64,000 nt of DNA from Vombatus ursinus. Taxonomy: Eukaryota; Chordata; Mammalia; Diprotodontia; Vombatidae. Both the position numbers and the translations under genes were made by a program. Of the stretch, positions 32,381 to 43,363 are shown in pieces. How positions within the stretch are numbered: position 1 is the first letter of the stretch; every line of letters begins with the position of its first letter. Location of the stretch: NCBI RefSeq assembly GCF_900497805.2, contig NW_020954588.1:8413747-8477746 (forward strand), written 5' to 3'. The notes beneath the pieces are model-generated. The model was not told the origin of the DNA, ran no database searches, and saw only the letters and a program-made list of their open reading frames with translations.

Positions 32381-32905
32381 ATATGTAGAGCAGCACTTTT
32401 TGAAGCTGCAAAGAACTAGAAACAAACTAGGTGTCCACCAATTGGGGATGGCTAAACAAATTGTGGTCCCTGAATGAAATGGAATATTGTTTTTCTGTGA
32501 GAAACAATGACTATGAAGAATACAGAAAAGTATGGGAAGACATGAAGTGATGCAAAAGAAGAGAAAGTAGGGACACAATATGTAGAATAATGATATCAAT
32601 GTAAATTGAAAGAACAAAAACAATTAAACTAAATCTTGTGTAATTAAAATGACAAAGTTTGGTTCCAAAGAAGGGACAAAAGAATACACCTCCCTTCTTT
32701 CTTGTAGAGGTGGGGAACCAATGCCATGGGATGGTGCTTACACTATTATATTTAGTTGATGTATTTATTAGCGTTACTGAATTGTTTTCTTTTTTCTTCT
32801 TTATTGCTAGGGATCAACTCTCTGGGTGAGTTAGTGAGAAGGGATATGTTGGAAAATCAAATATTAATTTGATATTAAAAGACATGAATAAAAAACTTTG
32901 AAAAG
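32381..32905 (+). mobile_element. L1-type LINE 3' untranslated region
   Basis: AGGTGTCCACCAATTGGGGA, TGGCTAAACAAATTGTGGTC, TGAAATGGAATATTG, then a decayed tail ending TGAATAAAAAACTTTGAAAA. Similar to 12555-13080. Confidence 0.78.
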
Positions 32906-33680
32906 AATTTGGTCAAAATTATCAATTAATGAATCTGGTATAGTAATAATCAGAAAAATTTCTTCAAAATTATTAGTAATATCATATGAGTCAAAGACTT
33001 CAGAGATTCTACAGTGTTGTTTATTCTCCTGAATCTTTCTATTTAAACTAAAAGGAAGGGAGAAACATGAAATAGATGATAGGCTTTCTTTTAGTGATGT
33101 CTTCATTACTTGGTGTCTTAGGACTGCAGACCTTGCATGAACTTGCAGGCTGCAAACTTATTTTCAAAATGTCTCTAAAGGCAACATTTTTGGGGGGCCC
33201 TATTGAGTGGTCTGTGGACTTCTAATCACAGCATGTCTGCAGAGGAAGATATTTTCTCACACTCAATAAATGCCTAAGTAGCACTGTGACATTTTACATG
33301 TGCAAACTTGTTTCAGTAGAGATCAAAATATATCTCCCTCAAGAAATAGGAACTTTGATTTACAACATTCTGATTCCTATATTAATTTCAGTGATAAGTC
33401 ACTGCTGGAACTGTGAGAGAGAACAAGAAAGGGCATTGACAATGGTCCTGTGAAAAAGAAAAGGGAACAGATCTTTTCCAAGTAGAGGTCAGTGGTTTCA
33501 AAAAAATTGCTTTCATATGATCTCTGACAACATTGCGATTTTGCTTTCTCTATCATGTGAACACTCATATTCAGGTATGAGTAATGAGATTTGTCTTTTT
33601 GTTTTGGGTGGGGATTCAGAGGCCCCTGGCTCTCTGTGAGTTCTTCTTTGAGTAACACCTTTTTGTAATCCAATGAATTT
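32906..33680. other. intron, unique
   Basis: No repeat recognised. Confidence 0.45.
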
Positions 33681-33684
33681 GTGA

Positions 33685-34185
33685 TCAAACAAATCAATCC
33701 ATCAATCAATAGACATTTATTAAGCTCCTAGTGAAGGCAAGCCATTGTGCAAAGTGCTGGGAATTAAAAAAACAAAAAATGAAATGATCTCTATTCTGTT
33801 AGGAAGACAGCATGAACATATACCAATAGATACAGAGTAAAAATAGAATAAATACAGGGTAATAAGGGAGAGAAGACATGAGTGGTTGGGGAGATTAGGG
33901 AGGGTTTTATTGTAGAAGGTGGTTCTTGAGCTGCATTCTGAAGGAAATAAGGGTTATTCTGAGGTAGGGGGGAGGAGGGAGTATGTTAAAAGAATTGGAG
34001 CTGGCCAGTGCAAACGAACAGAGAGGGGGAGATGGAAGGTCATATGTGAGGAACAGAATGAGGACCATTTTGGCTGGATTGTAGAGGTCAGGAATGGGAG
34101 TAATTTGTAACAAGGATGAATAAATAGGTTGGGGCCAAGTTGGGAAAAGCTTGATAAGCTTATATTTAATCTTGGAGTAACACAG
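33685..34185 (-). mobile_element. L2 LINE 3' end, minus orientation
   Basis: CAATCAATAGACATTTATTA, CATTGTGCAAAGTGCTGGGA, TTGTAGAAGGTGGTTCTTGA, GCTGGCCAGTGCAAACGAAC, AGGTTGGGGCCAAGTTGG. This is the longest minus-orientation L2 copy in the window. Confidence 0.8.
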
Positions 34186-34189
34186 AATT

Positions 34190-34372
34190 CATAAACTTGA
34201 TTTACTTTGGAATATTTTGATAACTGTAATTACATAATTTAATTTCCTTTGCAATACTATGAGTTTTATTTTATGCATTTAAAAACATGACTCTGAGAAG
34301 GAGTCTCTTGGCTTCACCAAACGGTGCATAAGATTTAAAAAAAAAAAAAAAGGTTGAGAGTTCCTGTCCTGG
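34190..34372 (-). mobile_element. hAT-like MITE, family A (copy 2, reversed)
   Basis: The reverse complement contains GGTGAAGCCAAGAGACTCC, TTTTTAAATGCATAAAATAA and TAGTATTGCAAAGGAAATTA, the same order as the copies at 18745 and 39805. An A run (34337-34351) has expanded inside it. Confidence 0.7.
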
Positions 34373-34639
34373 AGGTAATTAGGATCCACTCATTCATGCA
34401 GTTTCCTTCCAATAATGAAGACCACAACTCCTCTAGGTCTTTCATGGGTTTCCATGACTAAATAATTTATCCCCAAGAAGTCAACCTACATTTACAGATT
34501 CTTTCTATATTTTACCAGGCTGGTCTTCAGGAAGTGGACACAATCTGTTGTTGAGACCATACTCAAAGCCCTTCTGTCATGGCAGGATCTGTGAGTTTGG
34601 ACTCTGATGGTCTAGTTACATGCCATTTACAATGAAAAC

Positions 34640-34885
34640 ATTTTAAATTTACATAGTGTTTTAAGAGGTATAAAGCACTTTGTACATGAGCTCACAAGAA
34701 GCCTGTGGGGTAGATGTAACAGATTTTATTATTCCAATTTTACACTCAAGTTAATGTAGGCTCAGATAGGTTTAATAGTATGTTCATGATTACATATTTC
34801 AGAAGTGTTGGAGATGGGTTTGGAACCTAGGTCTTTCTGCCTCCAAAGCTAGCGTTCTAGCCACTATTCCACACAGCCTTTTGTC
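34640..34885 (-). mobile_element. MIR SINE
   Basis: ATTTACATAGTGTTTTAAGA, ATAAAGCACTTTGTACATG, ATTATTCCAATTTTACACTC, CTAGCCACTATTCCACACAG. Confidence 0.8.
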
Positions 34886-34889
34886 AACA

Positions 34890-36350
34890 GCCAGCGTAGT
34901 ATGCTCTGCAGCTCTACAATCCATTTGTTCACTAGTAATTTCCATTTAGTAAACATTTTGATGATTCAAATAATGGAGAAAACCCAATTTGTTGACTACA
35001 ACAGTTTGCCTGCAAGTTGTTATTTTTCTTTTAATTTGCATTTATTTTAAAGGTGGATATGTAGAACCACTTTAATGTAATGGGTGAAAGCAACAATAGC
35101 TTCTGGCTGACAAAGGCTCTAAGTTGTTTTTCATGTTTTTTGAGCTTATTGTAATCACAAGCAATTTTTCTTAGCATTTAAAACCACATGTGTTTAATGG
35201 ATTCTGCAATTCAAAAAATAGCCCCATGTTTTACCTGTCCAATTGATGATTGCAATGCTGCTCTGGATGTTTCTTTATACAAAAAGCAGTCATTCAGTCA
35301 ATCAACAAGTACTTATTAAGTTCTTTGTCTGAAGCAAATTGACTCAGAGGGTTAACTGATGCCCTAAAGGGAAACAGGTCAAGGGTTCAAGGCATCAGAG
35401 GGCTGTAAGTTTTGGTCATCTCTGGTTCCCTATGGCTTTCCTATCACACTGAGGTTTAATTTAGTACTACTTTATTTATACTTTTATTTTAGGACTACTT
35501 CTTCTTTTTTTTACTACTACCACTACTTTTTTTTTTGCCACCAAACATAGAGCCTTATAGTTATACATGTCTTTCTCTGGGCACACTGGTACTTTTATCC
35601 ATAAGAAGGGATCCCCTTTCCTATTGGGCTTACTGCTGACATTTTGTGCAGTTCTGGGGTGGAAGATGTCACTTACTGTAGTTTGTTATTGGCTTTCTTG
35701 ATCATTATTCAGTCTAGAGTGAACTTTTGGAGTAGGTATGGGGGAGGTGGGTAGGCTGTCTCCAATTCAGACAGCCATCTTGGCAAGCACTCTTCCCACT
35801 GATTTCAATGAGAATTGGGGACAACCAAGGAGAACTTGACTTAACCAGTAGATATGTTAGAATGTTTCTTTTAACATTTTTTTTGTTGATTTCTCTTTGC
35901 CTGCAGCTACTAATCTTTATTTTTATCCTTTGCTCAATTGATGAGAATTCTTTGGGGCTTTTTCTTGTTATGGACTATTATGTTTTAGATTTAAGTTTCC
36001 TCCCTTCCTGCAATTGGTGCGACAACTTTGGGCATGGGTTCTCAAGGCTTCTCATAGGGGAAGATGACATACATGCTGGTGTACTAAGGGGATCTGGGAA
36101 AGTGAGTCATCCTAACACTAAAGGAAGCTGATGCATACATTCTGGTTTCTAATTGTAGGGCTGCTTAGCTGACCCTCTTTTATCTCACCTTCCATACTTT
36201 GGAAACTTCTTCCACCTTTTCTCTCCCTTCCCACCCCAACGGTTTGGAAATGGAAAGCCAGCGTCCAAATGGGGAGGCCTTTTAGGAAGGCTGCCAGTAC
36301 AGCCTTGGTCCTACAATTTCTCTGCCTTCCTTTCAGTGACTCCAGCTCCT
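34890..36350. other. repeat-poor intron
   Basis: 34960-35280 is a non-repetitive, AT-rich island, a candidate conserved element. An L2 tail fragment (minus) lies at 35290-35330 (AATCAACAAGTACTTATTAA). 35330-36350 has no family I can name. Confidence 0.35.
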
Positions 36351-37065
36351 ACTTAAATTAGGCAAAAATGTAGCACGTGGCTTTGAATTAAGACAAGAAT
36401 TTGGGCTTTCATAATCTGAGCCACCTCAATAGGGAAGCTAATTTGTATGGAGTCCATCTTTCCTCCTTCAATGTAAACCACTAGGCATTGCTTTTTTTCG
36501 TTTCCAGGGAACTGAATACTGAGAACAGACTGCTTAGTCACAGCATTAGCTGGGGCTGCTCTTGGGAACAGCAGGAAAAGTTGGGGTGAAGTGTAGCATT
36601 CTTCTGAGGCTCTTTGTGCAGGGTGACACATCATACACCAGAGTTGTCCCTGACCTTGAATTTTAAAGAAGGCTTTAGAATTCCTTCCTGAAGTGTAAAC
36701 TTCCTTGATCAACTCTTAACTACCCACAGACTCCCAGAGAAGAAAATCTACATTTTTCAGAGGACCTGAATATACAGGCTAGTATTGCTGATTGTGAATG
36801 CAAGGTCTCATTTTAACACATTTAATGAAACTTTGCCTAGGTACCAATGACAGGTACCATTCAGCAGATGAGATACAGTATCTTTTAAAATTGTGTCTGG
36901 CCAAGTCCATGCCAGGTCAGCAAAGAATTTCTGTAAGTCACTTTCTATAGTCCCTTGTTTTTAAATCTTTGTTGTCTTAAATGTACATATAACCTACAAT
37001 GCAGGGTGCACAAAGGTGACTCACTTCATAAAATAAAGGCTGCTGGGTAGAATGGCTAGTAAAAT
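36351..37065. other. intron, unique
   Basis: A 119-codon open frame runs on the minus strand (36353-36712), but it has no recognisable domain, no splice support and no relation to NHE9. I treat it as chance. Confidence 0.45.
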
Positions 37066-37067
37066 GA

Positions 37068-37505
37068 TAGAAAGGCACAGTGGGTAGAATGGTAGATTTG
37101 GAGTCAGGAAGACTGGAATTAAAACCTTTCCTCAGATGCTTATTCTCTGCCTCATTTCTTACCTAGCCTTAATTACTAAATAGGCGTTACCTAGTCAAAC
37201 TGAGACCTGTTATAGACCTTAGCTTAAAAAGGCCAAAATCTCCCACTGTATCCAGGGCCATCACCAGTCATTCTGATCTATATTTTGTTACTGGACTCAG
37301 GTGGCTCTGGAGGAGAAAGTGATGCTTGTGACTTTGCACAGCCCTGCCTTACTGAAATCCAATTCACTTGCATGTCATGGCATTACCTCACCTCCCTGAT
37401 GTCATGGTCCTCTTTGAGAACAAAGGACAAATAACAATAATTCTCTGGGTGACACTGGGCAGGTCAATCAATCACCCTCAGCCTCAGTACATATACCTGT
37501 ATGTC
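37068..37505 (+). mobile_element. MIR/WSINE-type SINE split by another retroelement
   Basis: The head GGCACAGTGGGTAGAATGGT, TTTGGAGTCAGGAAGACTGG runs to 37149. The rest resumes at 37448 as GGTGACACTGGGCAGGTCA, CCTCAGCCTCAGT. Confidence 0.75.
37150..37439 (+). mobile_element. unnamed marsupial retroelement with ACAATAA tail, 8-bp target duplication
   Basis: A 290-bp element: AAACTGAGACCTGTTATAGA, AAATCTCCCACTGTATCCAG, GGTGGCTCTGGAGGAGAAAG, GATGTCATGGTCCTCTTTGA, GAACAAAGGACAAATAACAA. Flanked by ATTCTCTG (37142-37149 and 37440-37447). The TCATGGTCCTC...GAACAAAGGACAAA tail is common in marsupial DNA. I suspect an RTE-tailed SINE, but the family name is uncertain. Confidence 0.7.
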
Positions 37506-38155
37506 CATATGTCATTTTGCAATTTTTAAAGCACGATCTGAATGTTAGCTCTTTTTGAAATACAATCTGCAGTTACAGGATTCAGCAGAACTATGTTCAT
37601 AAGAAATAGATTTAGTACTTTGACCCTCTCAATTTGATGTTCACTCTTTCCTAACAGGTATATTTCACCACAACTCTGTAATGAAGATGGTCTAGGTATG
37701 TTGTAGCATCATGTAATTCTTACCCAGTCTGTGGTTTGAAGCCAAAAGTTGGAAGTTCAGAACTAAATTTGGAAAACCATATTTAAAATGAACTTGTCAA
37801 GATTTCAGTTAACCCAGAGAACCAAAACTTCATATTCTAACATTAATTTAAAAAGCCTTAAGCTCCGCCTCAAACACACAAAGATAACTGTCTGAGAATT
37901 AAAATTTGGTTTAAAAAATAAGCCATTGCTGTTTTTAGATGTTTGAAGCTTCATATAGAAAGAGAATGCACTGTTCTCCTGATTCTATAAATGTTTCTCA
38001 AAATATGATAGGGCAATGATTACACATTTTCATTTTAGTCCAGAAGTGTGATTTCCTTCGTATAAGGAACTCCCTATGTAGAAATTCCTTCCGCTCATGC
38101 ATCTTGCTAACTTATCTGTAAATTACAGTCTTAGAAAGCCTCCTGGCAGTTTTCA
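37506..38155. other. intron, unique
   Basis: Nothing recognised. Confidence 0.45.
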
Positions 38156-38159
38156 AAGG

Positions 38160-38480
38160 AAGAATTCTAAGCTATCAATGACCACAGGAAAAGATGCTTC
38201 TAATCAATACTAATTAGAGAATTGCTAATTAAAAATCCACTCTGAGGTTCGATCTTATGCTCTTCACAGTGGCAAAGATGAAGAAAAAGGAAAATAACAA
38301 ATGCTGGAGAAGCTGTGGGAAAATGGGCAAATGAATGCACTCCTGGTGGAGCTGTGATAGTCTAGCTATTCTGAAAATCAATTTAGAACTATGCTGCAAA
38401 AGTCACTAGATTGTATTGACCATTAGACCAACTATAGCCCTAAGCCCTAAAGAGACCAAAGAAAGAGGAAAAGAACCCAT
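38160..38480 (+). mobile_element. L1-type LINE fragment
   Basis: CAATACTAATTAGAGAATTG, AATTAAAAATCCACTCTGAG, AATGCTGGAGAAGCTGTGGG, CTCCTGGTGGAGCTGTGATA. This is the L1 segment just upstream of the 3' block present in the copy at 51247. Confidence 0.75.
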
Positions 38481-38559
38481 GTAAACATTAAAAGAGGGCA
38501 GTGGGAAATAGAAATAATAAATGCTCAGGAAGAAAAATTAAGAAACAGAAGTTGCCTGG

Positions 38560-38690
38560 GTGCACTGAGAACTTAAATAGCTTGCTCATGGCCAACATGG
38601 CCAATAAAAGTCAGAGAGGTGACCTGAACCCAGGTTTTCCAGATTTCAGAGCTGGTTCACTCTCCAAGCCACCTTTTTTCATGCAATCAC
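38560..38690 (-). mobile_element. MIR SINE fragment
   Basis: TAAATAGCTTGCTCATGGCC, GACCTGAACCCAGGTTTTCC, CACTCTCCAAGCCACC. Confidence 0.7.
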
Positions 38691-38691
38691 C

Positions 38692-39265
38692 TGCACCAAG
38701 ATCTTTAGGGTTCCAGAGCAGAAGTTGTCTTATCACTGCAGTCTATGTTTGAATGTTGGACTGGTTCTTAACTAAAGCTCTTCTGCTTTTCTCTTTTCTT
38801 TTCCCCTTACCAATTCCCTCCTGCCACTAGGTGCCAGGTGTTCTGGAAAATGCACAGCTGTGTACAGAATCATTGCCAATCAACCAAGCTATCCAACCAC
38901 AGACAGGTGGCTATTAAATTGTAAACTGTAAAGTATAAAGGGCTGAATAAAATGGAAGTTATTATTAGTATTATTGTATTAGTATCGCCAGAAATGTCCT
39001 CTTCAAATTGAGATGATGATTTAGCTATCTTAGGGCTAAATGGACCAGCTTCAAACTACCTCTCCCAGTGAATGGGAGACTAAGTCTACATATGGTGGAG
39101 CCTGAGGACCAGAGAGACCTTTTATTCAAAGAATGACCTTCTTTTGGCATGTTGGGAGGCATTTGATTGGACAATGTATGGAAAATTATCTTCCTTAGCC
39201 ACTAATTAATTTTTTTTCTTGGACATTCAGTTATTTTTTTTTTCACTCTGATGGAACTATGGAGA
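38692..39265. other. intron, mostly unique
   Basis: A MIR tail in plus orientation lies at 38918-38982 (GTAAACTGTAAAGTATAAAG, TTATTATTAGTATTATT). Confidence 0.55.
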
Positions 39266-39267
39266 GT

Positions 39268-39358
39268 TGAGATTCTTGAGGCAGGAACTATACTTTATAT
39301 TTTCAGCACAGTGTCTGGTACATAATAGCCACTCAATAATTGGTCTTTAATTGATTGA
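39268..39358 (+). mobile_element. L2 LINE 3' tail
   Basis: GATTCTTGAGGCAGGAACTA, AGCACAGTGTCTGGTACATA, AATTGATTGATA. Confidence 0.8.
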
Positions 39359-39359
39359 T

Positions 39360-39712
39360 AGTGGAAAGAGAACTGGATTTGGAATCAAGAGATCTGTGTT
39401 TTCAATCTCAGCTCTGCAATTTACTACCAAGTGAACCTTCCTGTACCTCAGTTTACCCATATATAAAATGAAGTGACTGGACTATGATATCAGAGGATTA
39501 TATATTTAGAGCCTGAGTGGACCTTAGAGGTCATCTAATCCAATTATTCATTATTACAGATGAGAAAACATAAGTTTTGAGAGGACAAATAACATCTCCA
39601 AGGGCACACAGGACATGGCAGTCAGGATTTGAATTCTGCTCTTCTGACCAGGGCTAGTTCTCCACTGCTCCTTGTCTCTAAAGCTTCTTCCAGCTCTAAA
39701 TCCTGTGTTTCC
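39360..39712 (+). mobile_element. THER1-like SINE with a reversed THER1-like SINE inside
   Basis: The outer plus copy starts ACTGGATTTGGAATCAAGAG and CCTGTACCTCAGTTTACCCA, and resumes at about 39674 with CTCTAAAGCTTCTTCCAGCT. The inner minus copy (about 39505-39670) reads TTTAGAGCCTGAGTGGACCT, TCATCTAATCCAATTATTC, AGGATTTGAATTCTGCTC. Confidence 0.75.
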
Positions 39713-39804
39713 AGTGCTTGGTACCAGTGTGCATGGGGACAAACACAGAGATAAATGTGCATGTATAGAACAGGCTCCAGGGCAAATGGAAAGGTTGAGG
39801 CAGA

Positions 39805-40000
39805 AGGAATTCTTAACCTTTTGTGTTACAGATCCCTTTGACAACCTGTTGAACACTATGGTGCCCATCTGGAAATAATGTCTTTAAATGCATATAAAGT
39901 ACTTAGTATTACAAAACAAACTAATTATATTGAAATACAATTTTCAAAATATTGGGGGGGGGGGGAATGCTCATGGTTCCCGGGTTAACAACCCTGGATG
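39805..40000 (+). mobile_element. hAT-like MITE, family A (copy 3)
   Basis: GGAATTCTTAACCTTTTGTG, TAATGTCTTTAAATGCATAT, CTAATTATATTGAAATACAA, end GTTCCCGGGTTAACAACCCTGG. An 11-12 nt G run has grown near 39955. Confidence 0.75.
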
Positions 40001-40570
40001 TAGGAGAATTGAGTAAGACAGCAAAGTGAACTGTTTTGCATTGTAGATCTTGTATCATTTACCCTCACCAAGTTCATTTTCTGTTGCTTTAAAGAGATTT
40101 TCAGCAATTTGTTGAAACAATCAGAGCTTGCCTGTCAACTGTCAGGGGCGGTAGGACCTGTTGATGAGGAGGGGGGAGTCCATGGAGAATGGGCTATAGG
40201 CAAGTAATTTGCTTTTTGGCAGGCACCAGCTGCATTCTGATTACCATGCATCATTGCGCTTGCACGCTTATAATTCAAATTCCTGGACATGACAACGATC
40301 ACAACAGACCTTATAAGTGAGGCTCCCCCAACCCCACTCTCTGGCCTGGACTGGCTGACAGCTAGATGCAGTTAATACAAGACATTCCTCAGAGGGATCT
40401 CTTTCCTTATCTTTACAGAGAGAGGATCCTTCCTGGTGCTGTGCATGACTTAATGAGTAGGGCCCTAAAGCACCGTAGGTGAGGAAGAGAAAGCCGGTGC
40501 TGCTGCTCCCAGCCCTTTGCCTCCTGGGAGAGGCTGGAAAGGAACAGGGGCACGGATGTTAATGGAACTG
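40001..40570. other. repeat-poor island beside an exon, candidate regulatory or conserved element
   Basis: No repeat over about 550 bp next to the SLC9A9 exon. 40205-40320 carries dense distinctive sequence (CAGCTGCATTCTGATTACCA, ATTGCGCTTGCACGCTTATA), including CAGCTG, ATGCAT and TAAT motifs. Function unknown; proposed on texture only. Confidence 0.35.
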
Positions 40571-40580
40571 ACACACGTAC

Positions 40581-40692
40581 CTGAAAACATCATCATGTGC
40601 TGAAAGTTCCAGGGGATCTTCTGTTTCCGGCCCAAATTCAAGATGAAGGAGAGGGGATAGATGTTGCAGGCTCTTGCTATAAAAATTGCTAA
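40581..40692 (-). CDS. SLC9A9: SLC9A9 (NHE9) internal coding exon, [11 protein letters not shown] segment
   Basis: A 112-bp minus-strand exon: 37 codons plus the first base of a Gly codon. It reads [20 protein letters not shown] then [17 protein letters not shown](G). [18 protein letters not shown] is diagnostic for NHE9; as I recall, NHE6 has a different loop (GRRSKIGSNFQ). It covers the end of one membrane helix, the Arg/Lys-rich intracellular loop and the start of the helix that continues into GLRGAIAF. The acceptor is a pyrimidine-rich tract ending CCTGACAG (40700-40693); the donor is GTACGTGTGT (40580-40571). It starts in phase 0, matching the exon at 43364, and ends in phase 1, matching the exon at 19638. 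The frame is open and consistent with purifying selection. Confidence 0.97.
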
Positions 40693-40700
40693 CTGTCAGG

Positions 40701-41268
40701 CAAACGCAAGAGAACGTTGAGGAAAACATGGTAATGAGGGGAAAATTATGACACCCGTTTTTGCCAATATATCATCACACACACATATTGGGGATAAATA
40801 GGGCAGTAATCATGAGACTGGTTTCAAAAATTCCTATTTTGCTATGTTCCTGATTCCACTCCATGAATATCACAGACTGCTGGACGGCTTTTGGACATGG
40901 CCTTGTCCCTATGCTGTTTCAATCACTCTCCATTTCCTCGTCCCATTTGTATCTCAGACGACTGACATCTTCTGCCTTGCTATAAAATATGAAACATGAG
41001 TCGCTCGACTGGAAACAGCATTACCTCCCCAAGCAGCACTTTAGGGAGACTCCATGTACTTCGAGTCATGATTACCATTTCATTTGCTGTCGGTTTATAT
41101 TGTCTGTGTCTAGCAATCTTTTTTGCCTCTTCTTTTTTCTTTGCTACATTTAATTTTTTTGTTTTGGTCGGGTTGGGCTGTGCTTGTAATACTAAAGCTG
41201 TTTTAATAGACACTCTTGGATTCTAGGCCTAGCAGTTAAAAACCGACACACAAACATATTCATTTTCT
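40701..41268. other. intron, unique
   Basis: No repeat recognised. Open frames on both strands at 40980-41226 overlap each other and lack splice support. Confidence 0.45.
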
Positions 41269-41271
41269 TAT

Positions 41272-41375
41272 GTATTTGCATCATTACCACCTGCCTAGAC
41301 TACTGCAATAGCTTCCCCCTTTGACTCTCTACCCGTCTCCATCCTTCATAATGCTACCAGATTGAATTTTCTTAT
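41272..41375 (+). mobile_element. L2 LINE ORF2 fragment
   Basis: CTAGACTACTGCAATAGCTT, CATAATGCTACCAGATTGAA. Confidence 0.75.
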
Positions 41376-41379
41376 GGTT

Positions 41380-41505
41380 TTGTTTTTAATTTTTACACTT
41401 AAAGTTTTATCGATATGTTTTGTTTATACGCTACCAACATTTGCAGATTATTCACATGAGAGTTTTTTTGTAACAAAGCAAAACAATTAAGTAAAAATAG
41501 AGAGA
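41380..41505. mobile_element. T-rich interspersed repeat fragment, family unnamed
   Basis: AAGTTTTATCGATATGTTTT and TAACAAAGCAAAACAATTAA. I recall a similar repeat from other marsupial DNA but cannot name it. Confidence 0.4.
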
Positions 41506-41506
41506 A

Positions 41507-41767
41507 AATAAACATTTATATAGCTCCTACTGTATGCCAGGCACTATGTTAAGTACTTTATAAATTTTATCTCATTCGATACTCACAGCAATCTTGCAAG
41601 ATGGATATTATTACTCCCATTTTACAGTTGAGGACACTGAGACAGACAGTGGCTAAGTGACTTGCCTAAGCACACATAGCTAGCAAAGTTCTGAGGCTGG
41701 ATTTGAACTCAGGTTTTCTTGATTCCAGGCTCAGAGCTCTCTGCACTATGGCGCCACCTAGCAGCCT
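41507..41767 (-). mobile_element. MIR/MON1-type SINE, full length
   Basis: AACATTTATATAGCTCCTAC, GCCAGGCACTATGTTAAGTA, CAGTTGAGGACACTGAGACA, GAGGCTGGATTTGAACTCAG, ATGGCGCCACCTAGCAGCC. Confidence 0.92.
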
Positions 41768-41969
41768 TTACTAGTAATACAGGGATCTCGCAGTTCTTAT
41801 GCATCCATATGGGTGCTGGTCAGGGTTACACGCGTAGTAACTAGCAGAGTTACATTGTCTAGACAAATTGGATTATTCACAGTCTGCTGTACTTTCCTAC
41901 TTCTGGGTATTTCATTGGGTGGGCGCATCAGCTCCCATGGGTTCAATCGTCATCACTGTGCTGCTATCT

Positions 41970-42870
41970 CTCAGGTATATCTATCCAGCCCTAATCTCTC
42001 TCTTGAGTCCCACATCACCAACATATTATTGGACGTTATGAACTGGATGGCATCTCGAACACAATATTCCTAAAACAGAACTCTTTATTTTTTGCCCCAT
42101 CACTAGCACTTATCATGACATCTTGAATATAGTGAGGGCTTAATAATACTCCTATATCCAAGCTATTGCCAAAACTGTTGATTTTGCCTTTTTATCATCT
42201 CTTCAGTATGCCCCCCTTCTCTCTAATATTGCCACCACTATGGTACAGTTCCTCATTACCTCGTGCCTTGGTTATTGAAATGGCCTGCTGGTGGCTCAAG
42301 TCTCTCTACACTCCAATATATACTCCATTCAATCACTAAAGTGATTTTTCTAAAATGCAGGTCCAATCATGTTATCCCCCTACTCAGTAAATTCCAGTGG
42401 CTTCCTATTGTCTCCAGGAACAGATACAGTATGCTCAATTTGGCATAAAAAGCTCTTCCTAACCCAGCCCCCTCTTACCTTACATCACTGGTCTCCTGGC
42501 TGTTCCATGAACAAGACATCTCCTCTCTTGGCTCTGGGCATTTTCTTTGTCTATCCTCCATGCCTGGAATGCTCTCCCTCATCCCCTTTGACATTGATCT
42601 CTCTGGCTTCCCTAAAATCCCACCTTCTACATGAAGTCTTCCCTAACCCCTCTTAATTACAGGGCTTTCCTTCTTTTGATTATTTCCTATTTATTTTATG
42701 TGTAGCTTGTTTTGTATATATTTGTTTGCATGCTGTCTCCTCCATTAGATTGCAAACTTCTTAAGGGCAGGGACTGTCTTTTCCCTCTTTTTGTATCCCA
42801 GGCACTTAACACAGTGTCTGACATATAGAAAGTGCTTAATAAATGTTTATTGAATGAATTGAATATGAGA
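41970..42870 (+). mobile_element. L2 LINE 3' region, about 900 bp
   Basis: TCACCAACATATTATTGG, GAACTGGATGGCATCTCGAA, GGTCCAATCATGTTATCCCC, CAGTGGCTTCCTATTGTCTC, CATGCCTGGAATGCTCTCCC, TTAAGGGCAGGGACTGTCTT, tail GTGCTTAATAAATGTTTATT. The best-preserved L2 in the window. The fragment at 41272 may be a displaced part of it. Confidence 0.9.
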
Positions 42871-42922
42871 GACAACCTATATAAATATATTGAATGAATG
42901 AATTGAATATGAGGGACACTCA
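42848..42922. repeat. short tandem duplication of the L2 end
   Basis: TGAATGAATTGAATATGAGA with GACA is repeated about 40 bp later with one change (GAGGGACA). Confidence 0.8.
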
Positions 42923-42924
42923 AA

Positions 42925-43360
42925 TAAACTTTTGTGAGCAGTTGTGAAGCTTAACTATAATGATGGCCAAGACATTTTTCCTTATACCCAACCTGATTCT
43001 ACTTGTACATTAAGCCTAATTTCCCATGACCTGTGCTCAGGGAATATGAAGAAAAGTCTTTAACTTTCTCTTCTGTAGGGTACAAGTTACTGCAAGTTCT
43101 TTTATCTCTGCTTTAGGACCAATTCAACTTTCCAACCCTCTTACTTTGAACCATTAAACCCCAACCCGGCCCTAAGCTTCTTGTATTTTCAGTCACTTAA
43201 GTAAAAGATATGACATTTCCTCCCTAGATTTGAACTCAGGCCATGAACACTAGTTAACAACTTGAATATTTATTTCCTCCCAAGAATCAGACTGATAAGC
43301 CATTGACCCCTTCCACTAAATATCCAGTGGGTTGCACTTGAAAGCATTTTTAGTAAAGGA
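42925..43360. other. intron, unique
   Basis: No repeat recognised before the donor site. Confidence 0.5.
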
Positions 43361-43363
43361 TAC

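Larger units (their letters stand above)
19639..40580 (-). other. SLC9A9: SLC9A9 intron (20,942 bp) between two visible exons
   Basis: Phase-1 intron with donor GTACGTGTGT at 40580-40571 and an acceptor ending TTTGAAG at 19639. It splits a Gly codon. It contains SINE, L2, L1, RTE and hAT insertions listed separately, plus repeat-poor islands. No second gene was found inside. Confidence 0.93.
40693..43363 (-). other. SLC9A9: SLC9A9 intron (2,671 bp)
   Basis: Phase-0 intron with donor GTATCC at 43363-43358 and an acceptor ending CCTGACAG at 40693. It is mostly an L2 copy (in pieces) and a MIR. Confidence 0.95.

Noticed and set aside
36353-36712. 119-codon open frame on the minus strand, the longest outside obvious repeats
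   Set aside because: No recognisable domain, codon pattern or splice sites, and no relation to NHE9; a frame of this length is expected by chance in 64 kb.
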